A stretch of 64,000 nt of DNA. Origin: an uncultured Opitutia bacterium (lineage in GTDB: Bacteria > Verrucomicrobiota > Verrucomicrobiia > Opitutales > Opitutaceae). How positions within the stretch are numbered: position 1 is the first letter of the stretch; each line of letters opens with the position of its first letter. The position numbers and the translations under genes are program-made. Below, in pieces: positions 29,401 to 40,350 of this stretch. Location of the stretch: assembly GCA_903896015.1 (NCBI GenBank), contig CAITWF010000108.1, positions 1 to 64,000 on the forward strand. Reading direction: 5' to 3'. The notes under the pieces were generated by a model, which did not search any database, had not been told where the DNA came from, and saw only the letters and a list, made by a program, of their open reading frames with translations.

Positions 29401-29746
29401 ATGTTGCCGCAGTGATCGTCAGCGTTCCGCCGACGGGCGTGCCCCAGTTGTCGTTCGTGGCAATCGCGACGTTACTGGAGTTGAATAGCGTGAGATTTGG
29501 ATCGGCGACCGTGCCGCCGACGCCGAAGGCCGCGAGGCCGGGGCCGACGCCGCGGATGAGCACCGTCTTCTTCGCGGTGCCCGTGATAACGAAACCGACA
29601 GTGAGGACATTGCCGCCTGAGCCGACCTGCGCCGTGGTGGCGAGATCAGCAAGGCGCGCTTCCTGAGCGGGTGCCATTGAGGGAATGGCGGAGGCGAATG
29701 CGGCTAGGCCGGCAATCGCGAGCGTGACACAGCGAGGGGTTTTCAT
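26420..29746 (-). CDS. large exported DUF1800 protein with tandem repeats, Calx-beta and CHRD domains
   Basis: A 1108-residue exported protein. After the signal peptide, two related beta domains of about 139 residues occur in tandem, each with GPGL..G..G...DP and ATNDNWGTPVG and ending GLGIVEVY. A Calx-beta domain follows (ADESGTNNGEFTFTRAG, AVNGVDYATLPGSVTFPAG). Next is a CHRD-like domain (TAHLVLGANQDFVFNLPQG). DUF1800 fills the last half (AARLLTQATFGPKQSEIDAL, DENYAREVMQLFTIGL). The beta domains suggest extracellular binding or adhesion presenting the DUF1800 part. It is the first gene of the operon with DUF1501. Confidence 0.9.
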   Translation of the reverse strand: MKTPRCVTLAIAGLAAFASAIPSMAPAQEARLADLATTAQVGSGGNVLTVGFVITGTAKKTVLIRGVGPGLAAFGVGGTVADPNLTLFNSSNVAIATNDNWGTPVGGTLTITAATFSSVGAFALPANSKDAAMQIALDPGNYTAQMSAGTGAAGLGIVEVYEMDSNGGKLTNISTSGQIATGGNMIAGLVIAPGTSIRKLLIRAAGPGLGALGVPGTIADPQFKITSADGKTTFATNDNWGTPVGATALDATNLATIAQFAGAFAFPSGSKDAMAYIELGAGSYTVQVTGTGAGGLGIVEVYDLTPTTPPVINVTATKANADESGTNNGEFTFTRAGDVRAPLTVTYATGGSAVNGVDYATLPGSVTFPAGATSVIVPLVVIPDLQAEGLDPVVLTLTNSSSYTIGSASSAKVTIADSVATLYIATLRPAKGASGSTSSGTASILVASSGTIAGINVSFSNLSSAEVTAHLVLGANQDFVFNLPQGQVNGAFWNFAPTGLYASSDLLNALKSGNLSVRIDTANYPSGETSGTFVQGAGSLSFSPPAAPPAVTLGNVTAADAARLLTQATFGPKQSEIDALTGGNIDTWIASQMAMPFTSHRTAIQQDQSTYGGSGSFTNWNAITLSNRQAAWFKVSLTAPDQLRQRVAFALSQLFVVSDVSLGDDNQTEPLAAYYDMLGNGAFGNFRTLLENVTLSPMMANYLSLLRNAKADPVTGQTPDENYAREVMQLFTIGLNMLQPDGTLQLGTDGLPIATYTQPTVTEMAKVFTGWAYPSTNASAFRTASTNYFSPLQLYPAFHDDTAKNLNLASLITIPASQGGTTDLKLALDALANHPNTAPFVSKQLIQRLVLSNPSPAYVYRVAQVFANDGTGVRGNLGAVVRAILEDYEARSPVVAAGVAYGKLKEPVLRLTNLMRSFNAAAPNGRYVGFQVTVNGTVITGTTPKPTDATTIGSISASTRLDFTQTQLNQAALRSPTVFNFYHPGYVLAGPLASAGLVAPEFEITDATFTIDVPNDLRTFVFATATGTSSSVPVTIAPDFTLEQTLVAPPTKLLDHLAAVLCQGNMPQATRDRITTALTALPATTSALEKVQTAVLLTLTSPAAATQK
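29013..29455 (-). repeat. in-frame tandem domain duplication in the DUF1800 gene
   Basis: An identical 26-bp stretch at 29013-29038 and 29430-29455, encoding the NDNWGTPVG motif, is offset by 417 bp, exactly 139 codons. The surrounding protein is similar but diverged, so this is an old in-frame domain duplication with one nearly unchanged core. Confidence 0.75.
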
Positions 29747-29962
29747 GAGTCCGGAGAGAGCAGTCAAAAATTCAGTCTACACCACCTTAGACGCCTTATG
29801 GCGGCGTCGGTCACAAAAGCCACCGAGGAGGCGCATGGCTAACGAATAATTCACGAAATGGGCGGGCGGTTGTTACTTAGATGTTACGCCGCCTGACATC
29901 TATTTCTCTCTTCGCCTGTGCGGGAGTGGTCGCCTTCTTGCGGCTTACCCAGCGAATGCGCC

Positions 29963-31408
29963 TCACCGCACCGTGCGCAACTGCACGCTGTCGACAAGGC
30001 GGTCTTGCGAGACGATATCGGTCGCAACGATCAGTTTGTCGCCAGACGAAATGCGTTTTTCGCGACGAAGGACGGTGATCGCATTTTCGATCGTGATGTC
30101 GGGCTCGGAGGCGAGGGGCATTAGGAACGGCTCCACGCCGCGGAGCAGCCGGAGCTGCCGCTGCACCTCGATCGAGGGTGTAAACGCGATGATCGGGGCG
30201 TGCGTTGGGCGGAGCGCGGCGAGGCCCTGCGCCATGAAGCCGTGGCGCGTGAACGTGAGCAGAATCGAGCGGGGAATCTCATTCGCCAGCACGACGGCGG
30301 AGTGGAGGACCTTCATGCGATCTCCGGTGAAGACGGCGGTCTCGCGCGCGCCAACTTCGGCCTCCTCGGCTTCGATGCGTAGGGCAATCTTGTCGAGCAT
30401 CTGCACGCATTCGAGGGGGTATTTGCCGACTGTCGTCTCGCCGGAAAGCATCACACAGTCGGCGAGTTCATAGACGGCGTTGGCGACATCTGTGATTTCG
30501 GCGCGGGTCGGCACGGGCTGAGTGATCATTGACTCGAGCATATGCGTCGCGACGATCACGGCGCGGCCCTGCGCGAGGCATGCGCGGACGGCGCGGCGTT
30601 GGATGACGGGCAGCTCCTCGAACGGACACTCGATGCCGAGATCGCCGCGAGCGACCATCAGACCGTCGCAGGCGGCGACGATTTCGTCGAGGTTGGCGAT
30701 GGCGGACTGGTCCTCGATCTTGGCGATGATGCGGACCTTGGATTTGTGAAGACGGAGAAATTCGCGGAGGCCCTCGATGTCGCGCGCCATGCGCACGAAG
30801 GAGAGCGCGAGAAAATCGATGCCCTCTTCGAGGCCGACGATCGAATCCTTGCGATCTTTCTCGGTGAAGGAAGGGAGGTTTACTTTGACGCCGGGGAGGT
30901 TGATGTGGCGCTTCGATTTGAGTTCTCCCGGGATGAGCACGCGGCAGCGAATGCGCGCCTCGTCCTTCGCCAGGACTTCGAGGCGGAGGAGGCCGTTGTC
31001 GACGAGCACGGTGTCGCCGACCTTGATGTCCTTGACGAGGTCCTGGTAGTTCACGTCGACGGACTTGATCTCGACGTCGCTGCCGCCGCGCTCGGCGGTC
31101 ATGCCGGGTTTGACGGTGAAGTCGAAGATTTCGCCCACCTTCAATTCGATCGGGACGTCGAGATCGCCGGTGCGGATTTCGGGGCCCTTGATGTCCATCA
31201 TGATGGCGACCTCGCGGCCGACTTTCTTCGAGACCGCCCGGATGCGGCGGATGACGGTGCGCGTCCAGTCGTGTTTGGCGTGCGCCATGTTTAGGCGGAC
31301 GATGTCGGCGCCCGCGCGGAACAGTTTTTCCAGCATTTCCTCGCTCTCGGTCGCGGGACCGAGGGTAAAGATGATTTTGGTTCGGCGAAGGGAGGAGTCG
31401 GCGCTCAT
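29963..31408 (-). CDS. pyk: pyruvate kinase
   Basis: A 481-residue glycolytic enzyme converting phosphoenolpyruvate and ADP to pyruvate and ATP. The start at ATG 31408 gives the conserved N-terminus TKIIFTLGPATES. The family signature with the catalytic lysine is IIAKIEDQSA, followed by the metal-ligand region GLMVARGDLGIE, then the MLESMI and 'PTRAEITDVANAV' segments. The C-terminal allosteric domain has normal length. The gene is divergent from the MFS antiporter pair (202 bp between starts). The 216 bp between it and the downstream DUF1800 gene suggests separate transcription. Confidence 0.95.
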   Translation of the reverse strand: MSADSSLRRTKIIFTLGPATESEEMLEKLFRAGADIVRLNMAHAKHDWTRTVIRRIRAVSKKVGREVAIMMDIKGPEIRTGDLDVPIELKVGEIFDFTVKPGMTAERGGSDVEIKSVDVNYQDLVKDIKVGDTVLVDNGLLRLEVLAKDEARIRCRVLIPGELKSKRHINLPGVKVNLPSFTEKDRKDSIVGLEEGIDFLALSFVRMARDIEGLREFLRLHKSKVRIIAKIEDQSAIANLDEIVAACDGLMVARGDLGIECPFEELPVIQRRAVRACLAQGRAVIVATHMLESMITQPVPTRAEITDVANAVYELADCVMLSGETTVGKYPLECVQMLDKIALRIEAEEAEVGARETAVFTGDRMKVLHSAVVLANEIPRSILLTFTRHGFMAQGLAALRPTHAPIIAFTPSIEVQRQLRLLRGVEPFLMPLASEPDITIENAITVLRREKRISSGDKLIVATDIVSQDRLVDSVQLRTVR

Positions 31409-31610
31409 GCGAGGGTCGTTCGTGCAGGAAACGGGCCGCGGGCGCAAGCGCGGCGCTCGTCATGCCGGCGGCGGCGCGATTTTTTGTAACATTGGGCGCG
31501 CGGATTTTCCGTGCAGGCGTGCGCGGTTCTCGCAAACGTCGCGACTTTGCTGGCACCGCCCCTGCTGGCCGGCCGTTCAACTTTCCGCTTTCTCCCTCCC
31601 TCGCGCCCTC

Positions 31611-33110
31611 ATGTCGTCCACTGGAATTGTCGCCCTCTGCCTCGCGGTCGTCATCTTCGTTTATTTTTACAACAACCCGCTCAAACACGGCGCGTGGTTT
31701 TTGAGCCGGCGGTTCATCAACTGGTTTCCGCTCGGGATGACGTATGCGTTCCTCTACATGGGGCGCTACAACCTCTCGGTAGCGAAGAACGCGCTCGGGT
31801 CGCTGATGCCCAACGAGGACTTCGGGCTGATTTCGGGGGCGGGGACGTTCGTCTACGCGCTGTCGTTTTTGGTCAACGGGCCGCTCGTCGACAAAATTGG
31901 CGGCAAGAAGGGCATCATCATCGCGGCGACGGGCGCGGCCGTGGCGAACATCGGGCTCGGCATTGTGACGTGGCTCGTGCTGACCGATCGGTGGCACGTG
32001 CCGCTGCTCGGCGTCTGCGCGACGCTTTACGCGCTCAATATGTATTTCCAAAGCTACGGCGCGGTCTCGATCATCAAGGTGAAGGCGAACTGGTTTCACG
32101 TGCGGGAGCGCGGGCTCTTCGGCGCGATCTTCGGCACGCTGATTTCGTTCGGGGTGTTCTTCGCCTTCGACTGGGGCAAGGCCGTCGCTGACATGACGAC
32201 GCTGAAGACGCCGGCCGGTGTGACCTGGCTGAGCGAGGTCGTGCGCGGGGTGTTCGTCGGCGCCGGCAGCACGCGCGACGCGACGTGGTCGGTCTTCTTC
32301 GTGCCCGCCGCGATTCTGCTCGGCTGGGCGTTATTCGATTGGTGGCTGATCAAGGAAACGCCGGAGGACGCGGGCTTCCCGCACCTCGACACGCACGACG
32401 CTTCGTCGGGCCACATGCACGAGAACTACTCGACGAAGGATCTTTTGAAGAAAGTTTTCCTCAGCCCGCTCATGCTTATGCTCGGCGGCATCGAACTCAC
32501 CGCGGGCGTGATGCGCAACGGCATCTCGAACTGGTATACGATTTTCGCCGCGCAGGAGCCGCAGGTCGGTGCCGAGATCATCGCGAAAAACTGGGGGCTG
32601 CTCCTCTGCGTGTTCGGGATCGTCGGCGGTTTCGCGGGCGGACTGATCTCGGATAAATTTTTCCAGTCGCGGCGCGGTCCGCCGGCGGCGATGCTGTGCT
32701 GCTTCATGGTCATGATGGCGGCGGTGATGGCGATGACGCTGCGGGCGATGCCCTACGTCGTCGGCCTTTCCGCGCTCCTGATCTGGGCATGCGTGACGGG
32801 CGTGCATTCGCTCACGTCCGGCACGGCGGCGGCGGATTTCGGCGGGCGCAAAGCCACCGCCACGTGCTCGGGCCTCGTCGACGGCTGCGTTTACCTCGGA
32901 AGCACCGTGCAGTCGGTGTGCGTCGGCTTTCTCACAAGCGACAAATGGTCCGGCCACAGCTGGCGTTGGTGGCCGGTATTTTTGGTGCCGTTTGCGGTCC
33001 TGGGCGCCTACATCGCTTTTCGGATTTGGAATGAGCTGCCGGAGGCGACGAAGAGATACATTGCAGAGCACGAGGGAAAACCCAAGCCCGAGCCGGCCGG
33101 CGTGGGCTGA
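31611..33110 (+). CDS. MFS transporter, organophosphate:phosphate antiporter type
   Basis: A 499-residue membrane protein of the OPA group (GlpT/UhpT relatives) with about 12 helices. The family-typical FLYMGRYNLSVAKNAL lies after the first helix, and GPLVDKIGGKKG is the loop 2-3 motif. The second half has 'GGRKATATCSGLVDG'. It probably exchanges a phosphorylated metabolite such as glycerol-3-phosphate or a hexose phosphate for phosphate. The start at ATG 31611 puts a short extra helix (IVALCLAVVIFVYFY) before the first canonical segment. The tandem neighbour is a paralogue. Confidence 0.88.
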   Translation: MSSTGIVALCLAVVIFVYFYNNPLKHGAWFLSRRFINWFPLGMTYAFLYMGRYNLSVAKNALGSLMPNEDFGLISGAGTFVYALSFLVNGPLVDKIGGKKGIIIAATGAAVANIGLGIVTWLVLTDRWHVPLLGVCATLYALNMYFQSYGAVSIIKVKANWFHVRERGLFGAIFGTLISFGVFFAFDWGKAVADMTTLKTPAGVTWLSEVVRGVFVGAGSTRDATWSVFFVPAAILLGWALFDWWLIKETPEDAGFPHLDTHDASSGHMHENYSTKDLLKKVFLSPLMLMLGGIELTAGVMRNGISNWYTIFAAQEPQVGAEIIAKNWGLLLCVFGIVGGFAGGLISDKFFQSRRGPPAAMLCCFMVMMAAVMAMTLRAMPYVVGLSALLIWACVTGVHSLTSGTAAADFGGRKATATCSGLVDGCVYLGSTVQSVCVGFLTSDKWSGHSWRWWPVFLVPFAVLGAYIAFRIWNELPEATKRYIAEHEGKPKPEPAGVG

Positions 33111-33200
33111 ACCGGGCGCATGGGGCGCCGCTCGCGCGTCGTGTTACGTTTGGGTGAATTGTTCGTGCAAGACCGCGCGTTTTCCCTAATTCCATGGAGG

Positions 33201-34544
33201 ATGGGAAACCCCAACGTGTCGCCTACCGCGACGTCTCCTCGTCAGTTGCCGGAAGGTTTTCGTCCGCGTCGTGGACTCAACTGGGCGGTGGTCGGCCTGA
33301 CGTATACCAGCTACTATTTGTGCCGGTATAATTTCTCTTACGCGAATAAGGCGATCGCGGACGAGTTTCACTTTTCGAAGTCGGACATGAGCACGATCCT
33401 GTCCGTGAACTTTGTCGCCTACGGTTGCGGTCAGATCATCAACGGCCTGATCACCGACCGCATCGGCGGCAAACGCGCGATGCTGATCGGCGCAGCCGGC
33501 ACGGTGCTGACGAATCTGCTTTTCGGCGCGGCGTCGTTCTGGGGGCTGCTGTCGCTGTTCTCGCTGCTGTGGGGGATAAACGGCTACGTGCAGGCATTTG
33601 GCTCGCCGGGCTTCATCAAAATCAACAGCGCGTGGTTCAGCCAGAGCGAGCGCGGCACGTTTGCCGGCATTTTCGGCTGCATGATCAACCTTGGGCGGCT
33701 TCTCGCGAACAAGCTGCTACCCGCGCTGCTCGCCGGCTTCACCTTTCTCGCGATGTGGAACGTCCCACCGCAGCACTGGCGCTGGCTGTTCTTCATTCCC
33801 GCGGGCGTCGCGACCCTCGTCGCGATCGTGCTGGCGATCGTGGTGAAGGACACGCCGGAGGAGTGCGGCTACAGGGGCATGTTCCGCGGTGAATCCGATC
33901 ACGATGATCAGGATGTGCGCGCGGAACTCTGGCACGTCTTTCGCCAAATCGTGAGCAACCACGTCGTCTGGATCATGGCGATCGCCTATGCGTGCACGGG
34001 CGCTGTGCGCCAGTCGATCGACCAGTGGTTTCCGGTGTATTTTCAGGAAGTGCATCATCTCGCGATGACCGGCCCGCAGTTTCAGTGGCTCGGTTTCGCG
34101 ATCCCCTTCGTCGCTTCGGCCGGTTCACTTCTCTCGGGCTGGGTTTCGGATCGGTTCGCGAATTCGCGCCGCGCGCCCGTGGCCTGCGCCATCTACGTCA
34201 TTGAGGTGATCGTGATTCTCTGCGCGACACAGGTGACTACGCTCGCCTGGGCACTCGCGTTTTTTGTGATGATCGCGTTCACGGTGAACTCCACGCATTC
34301 GCTGCTTGGGCCGGCGGCGGCGATGGACATCGGCGGCCGGAAAATGGCGGCTTTTGCCTCGGGCGTAATCGATTCATTCCAGTATTTCGGCGCGGCCATC
34401 GCAACGAAGGGCCTGGGCTGGGTCCTCGATAACAAGGGCTGGAGCTGGTATTTCCCGTATTTGGTGCCGTTCGGCATCCTCGCCGCGATCATGATGTATT
34501 CGATCGCGCACCGGAAAAGCCTGAAGAAGGGCGCGACGCACTGA
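33201..34544 (+). CDS. second MFS transporter of the organophosphate antiporter type
   Basis: A protein of about 447 residues and 12 helices, with LTYTSYYLCRYNFSYANKAI, 'NGLITDRIGGKRAMLIG' and 'GPAAAMDIGGRKMAAFASG'. It is a closer match to GlpT-type OPA carriers than its upstream neighbour. The start is uncertain: the frame is open from 33120, ATG 33201 abuts a GGAGG, and GTG 33216 would give a family-like N-terminus. It lies 90 bp downstream of its paralogue, probably in the same transcript, and ends before a large inverted repeat. Confidence 0.86.
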   Translation: MGNPNVSPTATSPRQLPEGFRPRRGLNWAVVGLTYTSYYLCRYNFSYANKAIADEFHFSKSDMSTILSVNFVAYGCGQIINGLITDRIGGKRAMLIGAAGTVLTNLLFGAASFWGLLSLFSLLWGINGYVQAFGSPGFIKINSAWFSQSERGTFAGIFGCMINLGRLLANKLLPALLAGFTFLAMWNVPPQHWRWLFFIPAGVATLVAIVLAIVVKDTPEECGYRGMFRGESDHDDQDVRAELWHVFRQIVSNHVVWIMAIAYACTGAVRQSIDQWFPVYFQEVHHLAMTGPQFQWLGFAIPFVASAGSLLSGWVSDRFANSRRAPVACAIYVIEVIVILCATQVTTLAWALAFFVMIAFTVNSTHSLLGPAAAMDIGGRKMAAFASGVIDSFQYFGAAIATKGLGWVLDNKGWSWYFPYLVPFGILAAIMMYSIAHRKSLKKGATH

Positions 34545-34563
34545 TCCGTTAATCGATCCGAAC

Positions 34564-34635
34564 GTAGGGCGTCAGTCTTGCTGACGCCGCGGTGCGTGGT
34601 CGGACGGAGCAGCGTCTGCAAGACAGACACCCTAC
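34564..34635. repeat. REP-like imperfect inverted repeat
   Basis: Two 24-bp arms, 34564-34587 and 34612-34635, match as an inverted repeat at 21 of 24 positions, with a 24-bp spacer. Each outer end reads GTAGGG and each arm contains GTCTTGC. The element fills most of the gap between two convergent genes and has no T-tract. Its form suits a dispersed extragenic palindrome more than a classical terminator, although it could stop transcription from both sides. Confidence 0.75.
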
Positions 34636-34648
34636 AGCCAAACCAGAC

Positions 34649-35452
34649 TCACGCCAGCTCGTAGAAAGGCGTGCCTTCGCCGGGTGCGACTACGGCGAAT
34701 TCGCACGCGGCGAGCGCGGCGCGCACGCTCGAGAGCGCGAGTTCGACCGCGGCGGGTGAATTGCAGTCGCGCGAGAGGTGGGTGAGATAAACGCGTCGCC
34801 AGCGCGGACTCGCGACTGCCGCGAGAAGTTCGCGCGCGGCTTCATTCGAGAGATGACCGTGTCGGCCGCTAATGCGTTGCTTCGTCGACCACGGGCGCTT
34901 CGTGTCGGCCTTTAGCAACTCAGGGCAGTGATTCGCCTCGACGACGACGACCTCGCACTCGCGGATGCGCTCGCGGACGTTTTGCGGCGCGTGCCCGAGG
35001 TCGGTGAGAAACGCCAGCGAACGTCGCGGCGCGAACAGGTCGCCGTCGTGGCCGGTCGTGAAACGAAAGCCCACCGGCTCCTGCGCGTCATGCGGCACCG
35101 GGAAACTCTCGATCTCGAGATCGCGGAAACGGAAGCGCGATCCCGTCTCGAAGACCTGCCAGTCGGCGCGCCACGTCAGACCGCTCTGCACGGCGCGACG
35201 CGTGGGCTCGTTGGCGAACACGCGGATGTGCGGAAATTTTTTGAGCCCGTCGATCCCGGAGGCGTGATCTCCGTGCTCGTGCGTGAGAAAGATCGCGTCG
35301 ATTTTCTCGAAGGATTCGCCCGTAGCGGCGAGCAGCGCGCCGAGTTTCTTCGCGGAAAAGCCGGCGTCGATCAGCACGCGCGCGCTTTCGGTCACGAGCA
35401 ACGCCGCGTTGCCCGAGCTGCCGCTGCCGAGAATGCTAAACCTCATCGCCAT
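34649..35452 (-). CDS. MBL-fold metallo-hydrolase (YycJ/WalJ-like)
   Basis: A 267-residue cytoplasmic metallo-beta-lactamase-fold protein. The N-terminus MRFSILGSGSSGNAALL is that of the YycJ group. The metal-binding motif THEHGDHASG follows, and later ligands occur in 'VVVEANHC' and near HLSRDCN. Group members are exonuclease-like and have been linked to cell-wall control or DNA repair in Firmicutes; the role here is unproven. It follows the large kinase-nucleotidyltransferase gene by 61 bp, with a GC-rich hairpin between them. Confidence 0.88.
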   Translation of the reverse strand: MAMRFSILGSGSSGNAALLVTESARVLIDAGFSAKKLGALLAATGESFEKIDAIFLTHEHGDHASGIDGLKKFPHIRVFANEPTRRAVQSGLTWRADWQVFETGSRFRFRDLEIESFPVPHDAQEPVGFRFTTGHDGDLFAPRRSLAFLTDLGHAPQNVRERIRECEVVVVEANHCPELLKADTKRPWSTKQRISGRHGHLSNEAARELLAAVASPRWRRVYLTHLSRDCNSPAAVELALSSVRAALAACEFAVVAPGEGTPFYELA

Positions 35453-35466
35453 GCGCCGTGCGTTGT

Positions 35467-35485
35467 CCGCCGCGTAGCGCGGCGG
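35467..35485. other. GC-rich hairpin between two leftward genes
   Basis: A perfect 8-bp inverted repeat (CCGCCGCG / CGCGGCGG) with a 3-nt loop lies between the stop of the large fusion gene and the start of the MBL gene. There is no T-tract. It could be an attenuator, an mRNA-stabilising hairpin or chance in GC-rich DNA. Confidence 0.35.
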
Positions 35486-35513
35486 CGCAAGCGGTTTCTC
35501 GCGAGGCGGCGGC

Positions 35514-38834
<3,321 letters not shown>

Positions 38835-38836
38835 GG

Positions 38837-39679
38837 TCAGTCAGCGCGGACGGCAAGCAGTTCGATCAGTTGCGTGAGCACACGGTCGCGATCGCGGCCA
38901 GAGAGCGAGAGCGCGAGTTGGGCGAGCAGCAGGCCGTAGGGCGCGCCGATGTCGTAGCGACGACCGGCGATCGAAAATGCGAGGTAACGCTGCCGCGCGG
39001 CGAGCGCGTGCAGCGCCGGGGAAAGGCCCAGCGGCCGGTCGGGCGCCGTGGCGCGTTGCTCGTCGAGCAACGTGAAAATTTCCGGCCCGAGCACGTGCAG
39101 GCCGAAGAAGCAGAGATAGAATCCAGCGCGCAGCCCCGGCACGATCAACTGTTGCTCGGCGACGGTGGGCGTCGGTTTTTCGAGCACGGTGTCGATTTGG
39201 TAGAGCGGACGATCGCCGCCGACGAGCCGGCCGCCGACCGCGCCATAGGAGGTGAGCAGACTCTCGCGGGTAGGCTGCACCGCGGAGACGGAGGCGTTTT
39301 CCGCAGCGGCGATCTCGATCAGCTGGCGCGCGCAGCTTGTCACGCCTTGCGCGACGTGCAGGTGATCACCCACGAGGTGGAGGAAGGGTTGGTCGCCGAT
39401 AAATTCGCGGGCGCACAGCACCGCGTGGCCGTAGCCGTGGGGCGCCTTTTGCACGACGAAGCGCACGCGCGGGCGCAACGCGCCGCAGGCCTCGGCGTAG
39501 GCGGTTTCATCGCCGGGACACACCACGACGCAAAATTCCTCGATGCCCGCGCCCGCAGCTTCCTCGAGAATGATCTGGAGCGCGGATTTGGTCTCACCGT
39601 GTTGATCGATGAGCGTCTGGAGCGGCAGCGTGCGCTGGCGGGGATTGGCGGCGGTGACAAGCGCTTGGCGGATGGGCAT
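38837..39679 (-). CDS. GalU-like sugar-phosphate nucleotidyltransferase with altered glycine loop
   Basis: A 280-residue protein with the order of a sugar-1-phosphate nucleotidyltransferase: an N-terminal nucleotide loop, 'GYGHAVLCAREFIGDQPFLH', then LVGDHLH for the metal-Asp region, and VLEKP further on. The usual AAGxGTRxxPxTK loop is replaced by TAANPRQRTLPLQTL, so activity may differ or depend on a partner. The start at ATG 39679 gives the family N-terminus. The stop is 2 bp before the kinase-nucleotidyltransferase fusion, which strongly suggests a joint pathway or complex. Confidence 0.8.
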   Translation of the reverse strand: MPIRQALVTAANPRQRTLPLQTLIDQHGETKSALQIILEEAAGAGIEEFCVVVCPGDETAYAEACGALRPRVRFVVQKAPHGYGHAVLCAREFIGDQPFLHLVGDHLHVAQGVTSCARQLIEIAAAENASVSAVQPTRESLLTSYGAVGGRLVGGDRPLYQIDTVLEKPTPTVAEQQLIVPGLRAGFYLCFFGLHVLGPEIFTLLDEQRATAPDRPLGLSPALHALAARQRYLAFSIAGRRYDIGAPYGLLLAQLALSLSGRDRDRVLTQLIELLAVRAD

Positions 39680-39786
39680 GACGGGGCAGGTGGAGCGCCG
39701 ATTCAGCGTAGGTGCAGATGGCGCCGCAATCTGAATCACCGCGCTGGCGTTGACCGAGTGAACTTTTGTGCTACTTCTGACCCTCC

Positions 39787-40269
39787 ATGCCTGCGAAAAC
39801 CGCCCGCCGCCCAACCGCTCCACGACGCCCGCTCGTGCTGTCGGGCACCGTGTTCATCACACGGCAGGTGCATTTCAACTCCGCGCACCGGCTCTTTAAT
39901 CCGACGAAAAGCCTCGCCTGGAACCAGAAACAATACGGCCTTTGCACCAACCCGCATTGGCATGGCCACAACTATGTCCTCGAAGTCACGGTGAAGGGCC
40001 AGCCGGCGACCGACACGGGTTACGTGATCGATCTCGGCGAGTTGAAGCGTATCCTCCAGCGCGCCGTCGTTGATCCCTGCGATCACAAGAATCTGAACAC
40101 CGACGTGCCGTTTCTTCGCGGGCTGATCCCGTCGACGGAAAATCTCGTCATCGCGTTCTGGAGCGAAATCGCGCCGCACTTGCCGCCGGCTGCGCAACTC
40201 CACCGCGTGCGTCTCTTTGAGACGCCGCGCAACTTCGCCGACTACTACGGCACCGGCGGCCCACAATAA
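39787..40269 (+). CDS. 6-pyruvoyl-tetrahydropterin synthase-type enzyme
   Basis: A 160-residue protein of the PTPS/QueD family, which converts dihydroneopterin triphosphate. Zinc ligands are His34 (NSAHRL), His59 and His61 (HGHNY); the catalytic Cys is Cys53. The spacing Cys-x5-HGHNY (CTNPHWHGHNY) matches animal-type PTPS (CNNPNGHGHNY) rather than QueD, which has Cys-x3-HGH. 'DHKNLNTDVPF' and STENL are also PTPS-like. The product is therefore more likely 6-pyruvoyl-tetrahydropterin than the queuosine intermediate. FolE2 and a short-chain reductase follow. Confidence 0.9.
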   Translation: MPAKTARRPTAPRRPLVLSGTVFITRQVHFNSAHRLFNPTKSLAWNQKQYGLCTNPHWHGHNYVLEVTVKGQPATDTGYVIDLGELKRILQRAVVDPCDHKNLNTDVPFLRGLIPSTENLVIAFWSEIAPHLPPAAQLHRVRLFETPRNFADYYGTGGPQ

Positions 40270-40350
40270 ATTTTCTCTTACCAGCCGAACTTGGCCCGGG
40301 CGTTGTTATCGTCCCCAACCGCCCTGCCGATTGCTCCGACTAAAAACGAC

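Noticed and set aside
29881-30078. Short frame downstream of pyruvate kinase with a hydrophobic start
   Set aside because: It overlaps the 3' end of pyk on the opposite strand, has no ribosome-binding site and turns into Arg-rich shadow sequence.
39787-40269. Assignment of the PTPS-family gene as queD (queuosine synthesis)
   Set aside because: The Cys-to-HGH spacing and the CTNP motif match PTPS, and no queC, queE or queF is nearby; kept only as an alternative.
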